DNA from: Channallabes apus
Taxonomy: Eukaryota > Chordata > Actinopteri > Siluriformes > Clariidae
Direction of reading: 5' to 3'
DNA length: 64,000 nt
NCBI GenBank assembly: GCA_030522415.1
Contig: CM060125.1
Span: 1,236,401-1,300,400 of the forward strand
Shown: positions 20,810 to 34,281 of the stretch, piece after piece
Layout: each line of letters opens with the position of its first letter
Numbering within the stretch: the stretch's first letter is position 1
Made by a program: the position numbers and the translations under genes
Notes under the pieces: generated by a model
What the model was told of the DNA's origin: nothing
Databases searched by the model: none
The model's input: only the letters and a program-made list of their open reading frames with translations

Positions 20810-21405
20810 TAGTGATGGGTTGTTCATGAACAAATCTTTAACATGACTCAGTAGAATGAGTAGTCTTGGAGAGTGATTCGTTCATTCTCTATTGGTCATG
20901 CATGCGCAAATCATCGCAAAACCTCCGTAGGTTATCTACACGAAAACAGAATTGAGCGATTCTTTCTCAATGACTCTTCTACTCCGAGTTATTCGTTCTT
21001 TGGCCCGTGACTCCCATAGACGCTATGCAGTGCATTACACAGGAAACAGAATTGAACGATTCTCCGAGTCGTTCGTTCCTTTGTCACATGACACCCATAG
21101 ACTAGCTATGCGGTGCAATAGATTCAAAAGAACGAAGGAACTGGAAGATATGTGAGGTGAGCTACTCATTCTGTTTATTATAATATGTCCTTAGCTGCAT
21201 TTTAATATTTTCATTACTGGAACTATAGCCAAAATTTGTGCATGTAAACATATTGGAAGTTTTTTTTATTATTGAAAATGCAACATTTTTTTTTCTGATC
21301 AAAAGAACGAAATTGACTAAATTGACTCAAAAAAAGATTAGTTCATTTTGATGAACGAGATTCAAAGAACCGAGTCATTAAAATGATTCAAACTTCCCAT
21401 CACTA
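20810..21405. mobile_element. hAT-type MITE with 8-bp TSD
   Basis: 596 bp with terminal inverted repeats TAGTGATGGG... and ...CCCATCACTA. Flanking GTGCTTAT at 20802-20809 and 21406-21413 is a perfect 8-bp duplication. The interior is rich in GATTCGTTC/GAACGA motifs and carries no convincing gene. The 8-bp TSD supports hAT-type mobilisation. Confidence 0.9.
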
Positions 21406-21454
21406 GTGCTTATCCCTGTTGCTCGTGCACATTTTTCTACCACTGGTATTCCTT

Positions 21455-21890
21455 CCATTTAGCCATTTGTCTTTAACCCTCCATGTACAGGGTGTCAATT
21501 ATCAACTTCTAGACAGCTGTCAAGTCAGCAGTCTTTTCCATCTTGATTATGAAGCCTACTGAACCAGACTAAGAGACCATTTAAAGGCTCAGGAAACCTC
21601 AAAAGGTGTTAGGAATTAATTAGCTGATTAGAGCATGACACCATGAGTATCCAATATTGTACTATTTCACAAAATTCTAACTTTCTGATACAGAATTTTG
21701 CCATTTCATTAACTGTAAGCCATAATCATCAAAATCAAAAGAAATAAACACTTGAAATATATCAGTCTGTGTGTAACGAATCTACTGTATATGTGAGTTT
21801 CATTTTTTTATTGAATTACTGACATACATCTTAATAACTGAAATATAACTTTATGCTATTCTAATTTATTGAGATGCACCTGTGTGTATA
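21455..21890 (-). pseudogene. Tc1/mariner-type transposon fragment
   Basis: On the minus strand the element begins near 21888 with GGTGCATCTCAATAAATTAG and an AT-rich leader. It then reaches an ATG at 21541 that opens the transposase N-terminus (MEKTADLTAV followed by an in-frame TAG, then KLIIDTLYMEG). This resembles the helix-turn-helix start of a Tc1/mariner transposase family common in fish. Only the 5' fifth of an element is present, and the catalytic DDE part is missing. Confidence 0.68.
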
Positions 21891-21935
21891 TATTATATAC
21901 ACATACCTACATACATACATACATACAGACATGAA
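21884..21935. repeat. AT/TACA simple repeat
   Basis: Runs of (TA)n followed by (CATA)n, no coding potential. Confidence 0.8.
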
Positions 21936-22690
21936 AATGTAAACATTTATTTACTGATATTTACAACTAAATGTGTTAAACATTACTCTGCATCAGACCT
22001 CTGTTGAAGGATTATATACAAAAGGCCTGGAAGAGGAATCTCATTCCAGTAGCATTCTGAATGCTTTGTATAGAAGTGATATAGTACAAGAGTTAATGTA
22101 GGGTAACGGAAAGAAGGTAGAAGCAGTAGCAGAATCCTGAAATTGTATTTGAAAAGAGAACTGTTTTAGCAGCCATGTTTGCATAATCATTCATACTAAT
22201 GACATTTTCCTTCTTTCTCTTCCACAATGTGCTATAAGGGATAACCAGAAAGTGCCAATGTGGCTTAGGCAGGATGTTGTGCATAAGGACAGCTTGGCTT
22301 GGGCACTTCAAGATAGACTGTCCCAAAATGGAGGTGGGGAAAGTGCTGAGAGGGAAAGATGATATGATTTTACAGTAATGCACACATCCCCAGGTGGTAC
22401 TAGAATTTTAATACATTGGTCAAAAGGATAAATTGGGTTAGCCCCCATCTTTCTAATCCAGCTAACGGACATGCCAATTAGTGACAAGGAGTAGCCACTG
22501 TATAAGAGTTTGAGGAAGGCACAATATTTTACACTGGAATTAATGTTTTGGACTATTTAAAAGGAAAACTATGAAATACAATCTAGTCAATATTGAATAC
22601 ATGAACCGGATCTTATTTATTAAATTTATTCATCCATGAAAAATATTTCTACATTTAGGACTTTGAAGTATGAATTAAATTAAAGTGAGC
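21936..22690. other. Unannotated spacer
   Basis: AT-rich sequence without a recognised repeat or gene. A 96-codon minus-strand frame (22383-22093) was examined; it has no recognisable domain, flanking splice signals or neighbours that would support it. Confidence 0.5.
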
Positions 22691-22694
22691 ATGA

Positions 22695-22990
22695 CATAGC
22701 GCCACGGTGGTGGAGTGGTTAGCACTGTCGCCTTGCACCTCCAGGGTCCGGGTTTGATTCCCGTCTCTTTGTGCATGGAGTTTGCATGTTTTCCTCGTGC
22801 TTGGTGGGTTTCCTCCGGGTACTCCGGTTTCCCCCCCACAGATATGCCGGTTAGGCTAATAGCGTTCCCAAATTGCCTGTAGTATGCGAGTGTGTGTGCC
22901 CTGCGTTGCATCCTGCCTCGTGCGCCAAGTCTCCTGGGATAGGCTCCAGGCCCCATTGAATACAGGATAAAGCTGTATAAGTTGATTGAG
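22695..22990 (+). repeat. DANA-like tRNA-derived SINE, copy 1
   Basis: Starts GCGCCACGGTGGTGGAGTGG and TTAGCACTGTCGCC. Further landmarks are GGGTTTGATTCCCG (box B-like), GTGCATGGAGTTTGCATG, GGTTTCCTCCGGGTACTCCG, and a tail GGATAAAGCTGTATAAGTTG with (GAGT)n. The same family recurs at about 47428 and 52066. The layout matches the teleost DANA/Mermaid SINE group. Confidence 0.85.
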
Positions 22991-23907
22991 TGAGAGTGAG
23001 CATGAAATGTAGCAGGTCATCTTACAGAGAATGAGAGAAAACTGAATTAAACATGAGAGAAAACATTGCATTATTTGATTAAGTTAACACAAAATAGCTG
23101 ACATTCACTTTTATGATTTCATGACCTCAAACTACCTAATAAGGGACTTAAATTCACCATGCACATTAAGTTTTTCATGCAACTGAATGTAGTTAAGCAC
23201 TGTAGGGGATCAATTGTGAAGCATTTATAAAAATTTCGGTTGCTTTTTAGATATTGTTGTGCGTTCTTAGTATAGGGTTATTTCATGCCTATACTAATGG
23301 GGAGGAATTAGTATTACACAGACACTATCAACATTCCAAATAACATTATATGTTTTAATACTCTCTTAATATCTACATCCTAATTTTCACAGTGCAGTGG
23401 ACATTCTTATCTTTCAGAATAAGAAATCAACAACTATATTTCTCTGATCAGATGATCAATGAGGCTCTCACTCTGCTTCCACTCTTCCACACTCTGCTTC
23501 CTACGAGACACACATACCATTCTACAGACGTACCACCAAAGAGTCAACTTTGCTGCAGTACATCTATCAGTAAAACAGTGAACAGGAGAAGCATTGCTGT
23601 TTGCTTTTAAAACTGTGAGATGTTGCTATTAGTCTTATCTGCTACAATAAATTAAACCGTGTTCCTACTGTACAAACAAACCCGTAGTTTTGCCTAATTT
23701 TGTCATTTGTCCTAAAGTGTAGTAAACTTTAGTTCTTTTTAGCTCTCTGCTAATTTGTTGCTTCAGTGTCTTCTCACGTTGGCAGAAAAGATGCCGACTG
23801 TCTCTGTCTCCCCTATGGGATCCGAGGTCAACTCCCACTCTTCATTTGTTGTAGAGGACAGAAATGCCTTCATGAGTGCAGATTCGTTTGAAAGTTCCTG
23901 AGTTGAA
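22991..23907. other. 3' flank and presumed 3' UTR of map4k2
   Basis: Follows the map4k2 stop codon on the minus strand. It contains no other gene I can support. The first few hundred bases below 23907 are the likely 3' UTR. I could not fix a polyadenylation site with confidence. Confidence 0.5.
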
Positions 23908-25137
23908 TTAAAAGCTGCTCTCATGGCCAGTAAGGATATACAGGTTGCTCACGGCAGATGGGTCGGCCGTGGGTGTGCTTTGTAAGATGATATCCCTATA
24001 GAAAAGAGAAGTTAATACAATTTAAGCTTGTTTTGAAAGTTGTTGAACACCTCATTTTTTGTTTTCCTGTGCTTGCATGGTAAATGTTGTAGAACTTACT
24101 TATTTGTCCCCAGCACCTGGAAGACACGACTCTCATCTGTGATCTCTTGCACTACCTGCAGGAAAAGATTTGATAGTAAAATAATATTTCTAAATAGAGC
24201 TATTTAGCTTTGCAAGCAACAACAATTGAGGTAAATAGGAAATCACAGTGGCTGAGCCATACTTTCTGTCTTTAGATTTAAATTCAACAAAATAACATAT
24301 ACAGTACTTGTAATTTTTATTTGTATTACGTTCCTCGCAGAAAAAAAACAATAATGCACAGAAATACTGTTTTAACCATTTAAATAAACTTGGTTAAAAT
24401 TTAAACTACTGATCAGCAGGATTTTACTCTCCATGAAATGTTTTGTTTGTTTGTGTGTTTGGGGAGATACAACTATTACATAAAGTTAATTTTTAACAAT
24501 AGCTTCTCATGAGATAAAATCTCATGGTTATTAACTGTACATGACATAAGGTCACCATTTTTTAACTATTTCATATAGATCATAAGCTAAAATATACATC
24601 ATACCAACATTAATACAATAAAAAAGTTCTGAGTTGATCTAGTAATTTAGTTTTTTTTTTGTGATTGTTTATGGTACTGTATGTATTTACTAACCAATGC
24701 ATAATATTTAAATTCTTTAAATATGTTCATAAAATATTCATACCTGTATGTTCGTGAAAATCCATACAGTACATGAGTACTTGCATTTTCATTTACAAAC
24801 TGAAAGTTTTACAAACCGTTTCTTAATCAACCATCTGATGCTAACAAAAAAAAATCATACAGTTGCATATTTATGTGGACTAGTAAGCATTTAGAAAGAT
24901 AATGATACCTCGCCACTTTGTAAGCTCTTTCCCTTAAGGCCATGTTTCCAAAAGGCAAGAACACTATCCTGCAAGCACACTGTGGGGAATGAGTAAGACA
25001 CAAACAAGATGATAATTTTACTCAGGAAAACATACAAGAAGCATAATAGAATCAAGGCAATGATATCATGTGTATATATGTTTATTTATTTATTATAAAC
25101 ACACATGCAGGTGAAAAACTGCTATAAAAGTAAGAAT

Positions 25138-25187
<50 letters not shown>

Positions 25188-25713
25188 GTAATGTTTAAGC
25201 AAATCATATACAGTGGTGGCCAAAAGTATCATTCTCAAGCTTTTAAATAATTACAAATCAAGAGAATAAGAATATTTTGTTATTTTATGCAATGAAATTG
25301 CCATAAAACGATCAATATTTAGTATGAAAAACGTACAAAACTGGCTTGACCCGGATGGACATAAGAGTCAAAAAGACTCTACTCTGTCACTAGCTCAATC
25401 CCTGCCTGCTCTTTCTCTCTGCTCTACACAGAAACACTGCTTTGATTCTTTTCAAAGGTAAAGTGCTGGTTAATTTGCTTTATTTTTACTTTACAGCAGT
25501 GATTCAGTTAGTGTGTCGCTCAATTAAGTGTCATTAGAGAGATTTCTTGTTTATTTTTCTGATAAAACAGTTTCCGTTGTGTGCGCGCATATGTGTGAAA
25601 AGAGTGGAGGAAGGGTAACTGTGTAAGATGAGAAGGGTAGAGGGGTTACTAGCTTACTAACCCTAGCGTACTTTAGATTCCCACACACACACAGACATAC
25701 ACAGACATACACA

Positions 25714-25788
<75 letters not shown>

Positions 25789-28700
25789 CGCCTGCGTGCA
25801 CAAACGGAAACACTTATCTGTCAGGATTTATTTTTACTTTTTTTTAAAGGTAAAGTGCAGGTTAATTTGTTTTATTTTTACTTTATATTTTGTGTTAATT
25901 ATTTTTATGTATTTATTTTTTTGGGCTGAGGAATGAATCATTTAAGTTTCCATTATTTCTTAAGGGAAAATTTAATTTGGTTTATGAGTATTTTGAAATA
26001 CGAGCCCACTTCCGGAACAAATTATGCTCGTAATCCAAGGTTCCACTGTATGTCTTAATATTTTTGGCCACCACTATATTTATTGATGAATCTCTGTTGA
26101 ACATAGTTTCGTGTTGCGACACTCTGTGCTCACCAAGTGTCTCTATTGAAAAACCGAAGGTGAGTTCTGAAGCCAAGCCTTTGCTAGAGCAGCCATTTAG
26201 ATCTACAGCTTTCACAGTATCTGCAGGGAACAGAACAATGAGTACTAGTTTAGTAGTATTTATACATACATAACATATTAATTTAGTACATACTAGTTTA
26301 GTGGCTTTATATATAAGATGGTTACCATAAAATATGAATTTAAAAATGAGATTAAATTAAAATACCTTTGAGGGCTATGAGGACTCTGTCTCTATCCAGT
26401 TGAGTTACTTGTTTCAGTTCTAGACTCTCACCAGCTGTGAATCCAATGATGCAACTATATGAACATGCATATTCAGTCTACTATACATATCCTGACTCTT
26501 ACGTTCTATCTTCCAGTGTTGTAATTAGTAGGATAACTTTATTGTAAACAGTCTAAATGTTCTTGTGAAGCAATTGTATTAGTAATTTGTATCAGTGTCC
26601 AGAAGGCGGTAACAATTTACTGTGATATAGTGTGCGAACAGGTACCTGGGTGTTCTCTAGGCGTGTCATCAAGAGGGATGATATTGAATTCTAGATGATT
26701 CACTGCCTCTCCAGAGTTGTGATTTTTGCAGTGTACCCCCACACACAGTTGAGGAAGTTCCTCGCTTTCCTTCACCAGAAGCTCAAAGATTGGCAAAGAC
26801 TCAGGCAGATTCAGAGGTATATGCTGAGAGAGAGAAAGGATGAGAGATAGACATGAGGAGAAGAGAAGAGACATCACTTCAAAGGGTTTAGTTTGGGTGG
26901 GGTGCTGGAAGGAGACTCCATAGTTCTGTCTTTAACACTCACATGGTTGACAGTGATATTACCAACTGTAATTTTTCCATGTTCAATATTTAAACAAAAG
27001 GATATTTATTAGTATTCTTGAGTGAGTATCAAGAATAGTGATAAATAATCTGCCTGAGACAGCACATCAGTTCAAAGGATTCAGTTTGGGTGGTGGTGTT
27101 GAAAGTTTGGGTGGGGCATTGGAAGGAGACGCCATAGTTTTGTCTTTAACACTCACATGGTTGACAACAGTGATATTACCATATTCAATATTTAAAAAAA
27201 AAAAAGGATATTTATTAGTATTCTTGAGTTGTAATTTAGTTGTATCATTGGACATTCAGGTATAGAGAGGAGTGGTGAACTGGATCTGATGGTGTTGGAA
27301 AATGCCAAGGGTTTTTGGCCCGGTTGGCAGAGGTTGTCTGCCAGATCTTCCTCTCTTATGTCCAGCAGAGCTGTATTCCGATGATCTGGAATTGGCAATA
27401 TTTCGAAGTCTCTAGTGCTGAGAGGGCTAAATGTAGCTGTGGTCGTTTTTGATCTATGTGGTCCATGTTTGCCATGGCAGTAATTCCCAAACCCAGTGGT
27501 AGACTACATGGCTCAAGCAAGCTGTCAGATGACAAAAGGAGGCCTGTCAAGCTTGGTTAAATTGTGGGGCAGGGATGAAGAACTGTTGACTTCAACTGGG
27601 AACAGTTGAGTATTTTGAGGACCACCAGAATCCTACCAATATTCCTGAGTCTACTCTGAGGAGCAGCGTAGGAACTACTACAGATAACCTGTGACTACAT
27701 TTTAGAACATTGCAAAATATATCACAAATCTTTATGAACATGGGCTTTCATCCACCTATATGTCTATTTATTCATATTTGCAAACTCATCATTTATGCTT
27801 ACTTTAAGCTGCATGAACTTCTGCATTGGGTCATACCACAGCAGAAGAACCAGACCGCTTGGCACTGCTACACACAAGAAAACGCTGTCCGTATATGGGT
27901 TCCTTACTGATGGAGAGAATAAAAGAATATGAAAAAACTATATAAGAGACTAGAGTTAGATGATTCAACAAATGACAGTGACTTGCATTACCAACACTAC
28001 ACCTTCTACAGCCCTTAGTGTCGGGGATCTTCACAGACATGGCATACTTCCTGCAAAAACAAGAATATACAATAACAGAAGATAAGCTTACTGTATCATC
28101 AGAGTTTAGCAAGCACAAAAAATAATACAATTCTTTTTAAAATTGTGCCTCCCCTAAATCTCTCAATTGTTGTAAGACTTAGGGGAATTGAAGAAATGAA
28201 CATCAATTAAGGCTAAAGTGTTGTAGACCTTGAACTGATTCTTGTACTCAGGCGGTGGGCGTTGATTGACAGGTGACCTTGGCGCCGTTGCATGCTTTCA
28301 CGGTGCTCAAAAAGTGCAGGTAAACTGTGAGAAGTCAGCTGTGAGGACTTCCCTATGGATCGCAAAAGATATGCACTGACGATGCTATTTTTGACGGCGT
28401 GCCGTGTAAAAATTTTAATGGTTTCAGTATGATTTGAACGCACCTGAGACAGACATTAGCACATCGTTCATGATATATAGCCAGCTGCATCTCTGTGGGA
28501 GCAACTGAGAAACACAATAAAATGTCAACAATTGTAAAAGGATAATAATTTCAATCTATTGAATTCAATTTTATTTATATAGAACTTTTAACAATGGCCA
28601 TTGTCACAAAGCATCTTTACAATCAAAGGAAAATTGGAGAAATGAGTATGAAGTAACGAGTATGAAGTAATAAATGAGTATGAAGGGCATAATAAATCTG

Positions 28701-31700
28701 ACAGATAATAGAGAAGTGAGTCAGTGATTTTTTCAGACAGACAGACATTACTGTATCCATATACTAAGGAGCACTTGGTTTACAAGTTTTTTTTTTTTCA
28801 GGTTGCCTTGTCCTAGCCAGAGTTATTGCAGAATATTTGGGGCCAGTTTCGAGTGAATCACCATTTATTTTGTAGCTATTCATTAGAACTGTTAATATGC
28901 ATTCCAAAGAGGTACTGAGCCAAGTGGAGGAGCCCATGATTAGGTGTAAGAACAAGTGAGATTACGTGTTTAGAGTTTGCTACAAATATCGAAGACATCT
29001 AAAAAGAGTTCTCCTCCATGTTGCTTCCATGTCGCTGAGTCATGTGATTACACATGCAGTAGTATGTTTTTAAGGGGACAGTACATGAATACACACAGTG
29101 GTGAAAACATTAATAGAATTATGTCAATTAGAGGTTCTGAATGTCACATTAACATGGTGCAGGCAGTGTTAAGGCATGAGCATGTGTGACTGCCAAAGGA
29201 ACTGGTTCACTGATGCTTACTGATGATGGCTTTTATAGAGTGTATAGAGTGATAGTTTCTGCTTAGATTCACACAAATGCTGCAAATATTATATGACCTG
29301 TTATTAAATATTATATGTGCCTCACTACATAGATGGATAATTACACAAAATATACTGGAAAGCAACCCTAGGCTTCTTAAGCCAATGTCCTTAAATAGTC
29401 AAGTCTGTCACCTGGTTTCAACCTACTTCATCATACCTTTAAATTACTGAAGACAAAACTGAACGCAGAAAGACTATGGAATAAGATCACTGTCAAAAAT
29501 ATTCGTGCGTAAAAAAAAATGATTTGTGTGTAATTCCGTCTTTTGTCTGAGTTGAATCCCAAAGTCTACGGCCACGACAGCTTACAGATACGAGAGTTTG
29601 TGTGTTTGTTACAATACAACTCTGAAATATACGACTCTGACCGTTTACAGATACAAATCCCGTTTTTACAACTCCTCTGTTTCACGGACGAATTGCGAAA
29701 TTATGGCTACGAATGCTGTGCGTGAAACCACTGTCAAAAATACGTCATCAAGGCCACATGCACAGGCATTAGTATCCGAGGGAAGATGAATCGATTCGGC
29801 GCATGCGCCCCCGCCTCCGTTTTAAACTCCTAAAATCTTACCTACTATAGTTAAAACATCTCTGTAATTTTACTTCTCTTAAACGTCCGAATCTGTGGAG
29901 AAAAAAAACTTAGCTGAGACAATGAGAGAGTGCTCGACTGCTGGTTTAAAACGGAGGCGGGGGCGCATGCACCGAATCGATTCATCTTCCCTCGGATACT
30001 AATGCCTGTGCATGTGGCCTTGATGACGTATTTTTGACAGTGTTTTCACGCACAGCATTCGTAGCCGTAATTTCGCAATTCGTCCGTGAAACAGAGGAGT
30101 TGTAAAAACGAGATTTGTATCTGTAAACGGTCAGAGTCGTATATTTCAGAGTTGTATTGTAACAAACACACAAACTCTCGTATCTGTAAGCTGTCATGGC
30201 CGTAGACTTTGGGATTCAATTCAGACAAAAGACAGAATTACACACATCTTTTTTTTATGCACGAATATTTTTGACAGTGATTTTATTCCATAAAAGACCC
30301 ACAAATAAACAACTCAAGGTGGCTACACTAAATGCCATGTCCATGTGTTACAGACTTCAGGTAGACAGTCATACACCCAGTCATACAACTCCAGAAAATC
30401 TGGAAAAAACAACATATGCCTTTGGACTAGGCCTGGGCGATAAAACGATAACGATATGTTTCGCGATAGACACGTGATCGATATCAATAAAAAATGTGTT
30501 CAATAGAACGTTCGATATTTTTTATTCTCTGTCGGAAGAAAACAGAGGTCGCGAAGCTAGTTTGGTTGCTGTCATGCGCACTCGCTCCGCGACCGGCTCT
30601 AGGACCCGGAAGTAGTACGGTCGCGATTCAGGAAGCATAAACGGAGACAAGATGGTGTTGACATTGGCACCCGCCCACCCGCCAAATGCGGGTAAAATTC
30701 GGCTGTGGCGGGTAATAACTTTAGTCTCACTAGCCACATTGGCGGGTAGTTTATTCTTTGGTATGACAATTATGTTTGCATCAATATGCACAACTAACAT
30801 CTATAATATTACTTGCTTTTTGTGTGAGACAACCAGAGGAAAAGAAACGGTATTCTTCTTTTACTGCATTCAGTGCACACGACACATATAGTATACAGCG
30901 CGGTATTGCCCCCTGGTGGCCCGCCAGTGAATTAACATCAAACTCAAATATATTACAATGATATATTTTTGTTGTAGTTTTCTCTAAAGGCATCTGATAT
31001 AATAAACGCATTGCACTATTTTATTACACATTATTAAGCATTTCTTACATTTTCTTTTAATTTTGCCCCTTAAATGTTAAGAGATAATTGTTAAGTGTTC
31101 ATTGTGACTTTAGACTTATGTTTACATGTTACATATTTTCCCATGGTTGTTGACATTTCTGTCTTAATAACTGATGGGACTATGATCATAGGAAGGTTAA
31201 GTTTAAAATAAAAATGTTTAAATATAATATATTCTTCTCCTGGTCCTTATTTTAAATGGGTCATAAAAAATATCAATAATTAATCGATATCGACCGATAT
31301 GAAACACTGATATCGTGATACAGTTTTGAGCCATATCTCCCAGCCCTACTTTGGACAGTGGGAGGAAACCCGACTACCTGAAAAGAAACTCATAAAGCAT
31401 GGGGAGAACTTGCAAACTCTACACACACAGACCAGAGGGAAAATTTGCACCTTGGATGTGCAACGCATTATTACCAGAATGAACCAGAATCAAAAAGGAG
31501 CTCATCCTCATTTGGTAAGATGACAATTCTGTTCAAGGTGACATGATTGCATCACACAGTTCCTGCTAAATTTGCTCATCTTTCATTCTACCCATCCCTA
31601 AGGTGTTTTCATCCCATGTATGGACCCAGGAGACTGGGCTTTCTTCAATAAGTACTGTATATATTTTATTGATAGCTGATTAATTCTGAGGAAAGCTTGG

Positions 31701-34243
31701 CCTAATACCGATAAGTTAAAGTGTCCTGACATAAAATCATTGACATCAACTTTAAAGGAGAGGGGGTCAAAAGTAGACACATGACAGTACCTTCTCCATA
31801 GTGTCCTCATGAAGCTCATTAAGGTTAAGCGTGTAAATGCCCTGCTCTGCACCAAGAATAAGATGTTGGTCTGTTGGGTAAGAGGTCAAATATATTACAT
31901 TTTATAACAATTAATGGCGACATCAAGAGCAGTTAGTAAAATAAAATCAGCTTGTACCTCTAGTCTTTGGTAAAACCCAAGTGCCTGCCCAGTGAATTTT
32001 CAAAGGACAGCCGTTGAATATCTTTGAGAAACAGGCCCCCATCTAAAACACACAACAATATCTGATATTTAAAACACTTTTGATGTACAGATATGATGAA
32101 ATGTGACCTGAAGTAATAAACCAAATTAAATGACTACTTTTAATTTTTAGAGAGCCATTACTTTAAATGCACCTATGACTCACATGCACTTGAGGTGTTG
32201 GTGGCAGTCCATGAACACCATCTTTCTAAAATTGAAAAGAAATAAATAGGTTCTATTGTCAAATTTTCACCCAATTAATTAAAAAGGGCTCCATAGATTG
32301 CTTTCTTTTATTTGCATTAATGAACATGAACATACTTCCAACAAGATGAATCCCAAAAATATCACATTCATTTCCAAAACAAAATAGCTAATAAAATGTT
32401 TGCTCACAGACAATTCGGTTTTCCTTCTAAGCGTGCTCCATTCAGGTGAAAGTGGCTGCCGAGGAAGAGAGTTCCCGATGGAGTTTCCCATCATGAAATC
32501 TTAAAAAACACAAACATTTTATTTAATGTACATGAGTCCTTAAATAGATCTTTTATGTTCTGAATGTCGACATCCAGCTGCTTAAAGGGTGGCCACAGCA
32601 GACCATCTAATCCACATACAACTTGGCACAGGTTTTACACCGGATGCCATTCCTGACGCGACCCTCCCATTTTTTTTCCCTCAAAAATGCATATACCAGT
32701 ATTGCAACTCTTTGAGAAGCATATATTTAAAATATATTCTTAATTCTTAGAACCTTGTCTTTAATGTTGCTCTGTAGTATAAATACGATGGTGGGTACAT
32801 TTAAACGTTCTTTCATCTATTACCAACAAACTGTCAACGTAAACCAAAAAAAATACACAGGCGAAATATACAAGCAGAGTGTTGCATTTTTACCATCGGT
32901 TGGAGTCTTGCACTGGGAGCCCAGGCTGGGGGAATCAGGTAAGAACGAGGAGTCACTGATGAGGGAGATGTCTGTGAGAAGGGAAAGGTCAGAAACTGCT
33001 GAGCCAACCAGCAACGTTGAGTCGTTAACAAGAGAGGTGTTAGCATCTTTGACGGGTGTTGAGCCAATGAGAGGAGAAGTACTTGGAGAGGGGGTGGAGG
33101 TGGTTTTAGCCTGACTTGCAGGAAAATGGTTTTTAGCTGCCTGTGGTTTTGGGATCACCCTCTTCACTGTGCCATATTTGTCATCTTCTGTCGGTGAGTC
33201 CTGCTTTTTTGGAAAAACAATGAAAAAACGTGCACTTTTGAAACAGCAAAAACATATAAAGTTAAAGTGTCACTTACCTCAGCCGAGGGAGCTCTCTTCA
33301 TAGTTAAGCTCCTGACAAAAAACAGGTAGATTATTATTTATAATGCTTCTTTAAAACACTGATAGCAATGGAATAACTTTATAAGCTCCATATCTCCATA
33401 TGTTAGTTTTAAAGTGTCTACATAAATTTTGCTAAACATTTTTTTAAATTAAGGCTACTAAATATACAGTTTGGAATTTCACCCTCTGGTAGATAATGCT
33501 TTGGATGGAATGTTGTATTATGCAATGTTATTTTATACTGTAAGTATTAGGGGCATTCAAGTCAAACCACGAAAGGTCAAAAATTAAAAACAAAAATTTT
33601 GTGAATGAAGGAATAAAACCGATTAACATTTATAGAAGACTTCAAGCAGTGTACATTAATGAGGCTCTTAGCTGCAGTAACATTCAAATGGTGCAAACAT
33701 TTTAAAGAAGGCCATAGATTTGTGAATGACGCTCACTGTCGAACCGGTTCGCAGCCCACTGCAGACGTTTCTGTGAATATTCAGTGGTTATAAATTGACC
33801 TTTGAAAATCGACGGATAACTTGCTGCCAATTTGTGAAAAAGAGGCATGTGTCTGTGGGAACTGTTCCTTCATGAACATCACATGCACATTAAAAAACAT
33901 TAAGAGGAGTTCCTGGGCGGGTAGCATGAAGCAAGAGAAGCATGCAGTCCAATCATGGTTCCAATGTTCATAGAAAATTTCTACCTTGATGGTATCCAGG
34001 CACCGGTAAAACACTGGGATACGTGCATTTTATTCTGCACAATCCCAGTTTGACTTGAACACCTCTCGTATATCAAATCAAATTAAATCACCGCCAGTGA
34101 CCTTAAAAAGAAAATAAAAGCTTGTACGTAAAATAAATATCAATAAAAGGAAATACTAAAGAAATAAATTTAACTAGTAAAATAAACTGTACAATAAGGG
34201 CATAAAAAAATATTGCAAAATATAGAAATATAGGGGAGGGAAG

Positions 34244-34281
<38 letters not shown>

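Larger units (their letters stand above)
23908..32042 (-). other. map4k2: map4k2 exons 21-32: CNH (citron homology) domain
   Basis: Residues 543-890. Exon 21 starts the domain with [17 protein letters not shown]. Then come [20 protein letters not shown] (exon 22), [17 protein letters not shown] (23), [14 protein letters not shown] (24), [16 protein letters not shown] (25), [19 protein letters not shown] (26), [12 protein letters not shown] (27), [17 protein letters not shown] (28), [11 protein letters not shown] (29), [19 protein letters not shown] (30), [16 protein letters not shown] (31), and the terminal [13 protein letters not shown] (32). The CNH is a beta-propeller-like regulatory module that binds small GTPases and membrane partners in this family. 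The acceptor of exon 26 is AAG, with a CAG four bases upstream that would shift frame. Confidence 0.92.

Noticed and set aside
22093..22383. 96-codon minus-strand frame as a small gene
   Set aside because: No recognisable domain, no splice or regulatory context, and unremarkable composition.
25551..25784. Val/Cys repeat frame over the (CA)n tract
   Set aside because: Simple-repeat artefact.
29543..30228. Two mirror-image 60-codon frames
   Set aside because: They are the same sequence in the two arms of the foldback element, and nothing suggests translation.
30652..30891. 79-codon hydrophobic frame inside the hAT-like element
   Set aside because: No domain, and it lies in a non-autonomous element. 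Likely chance.
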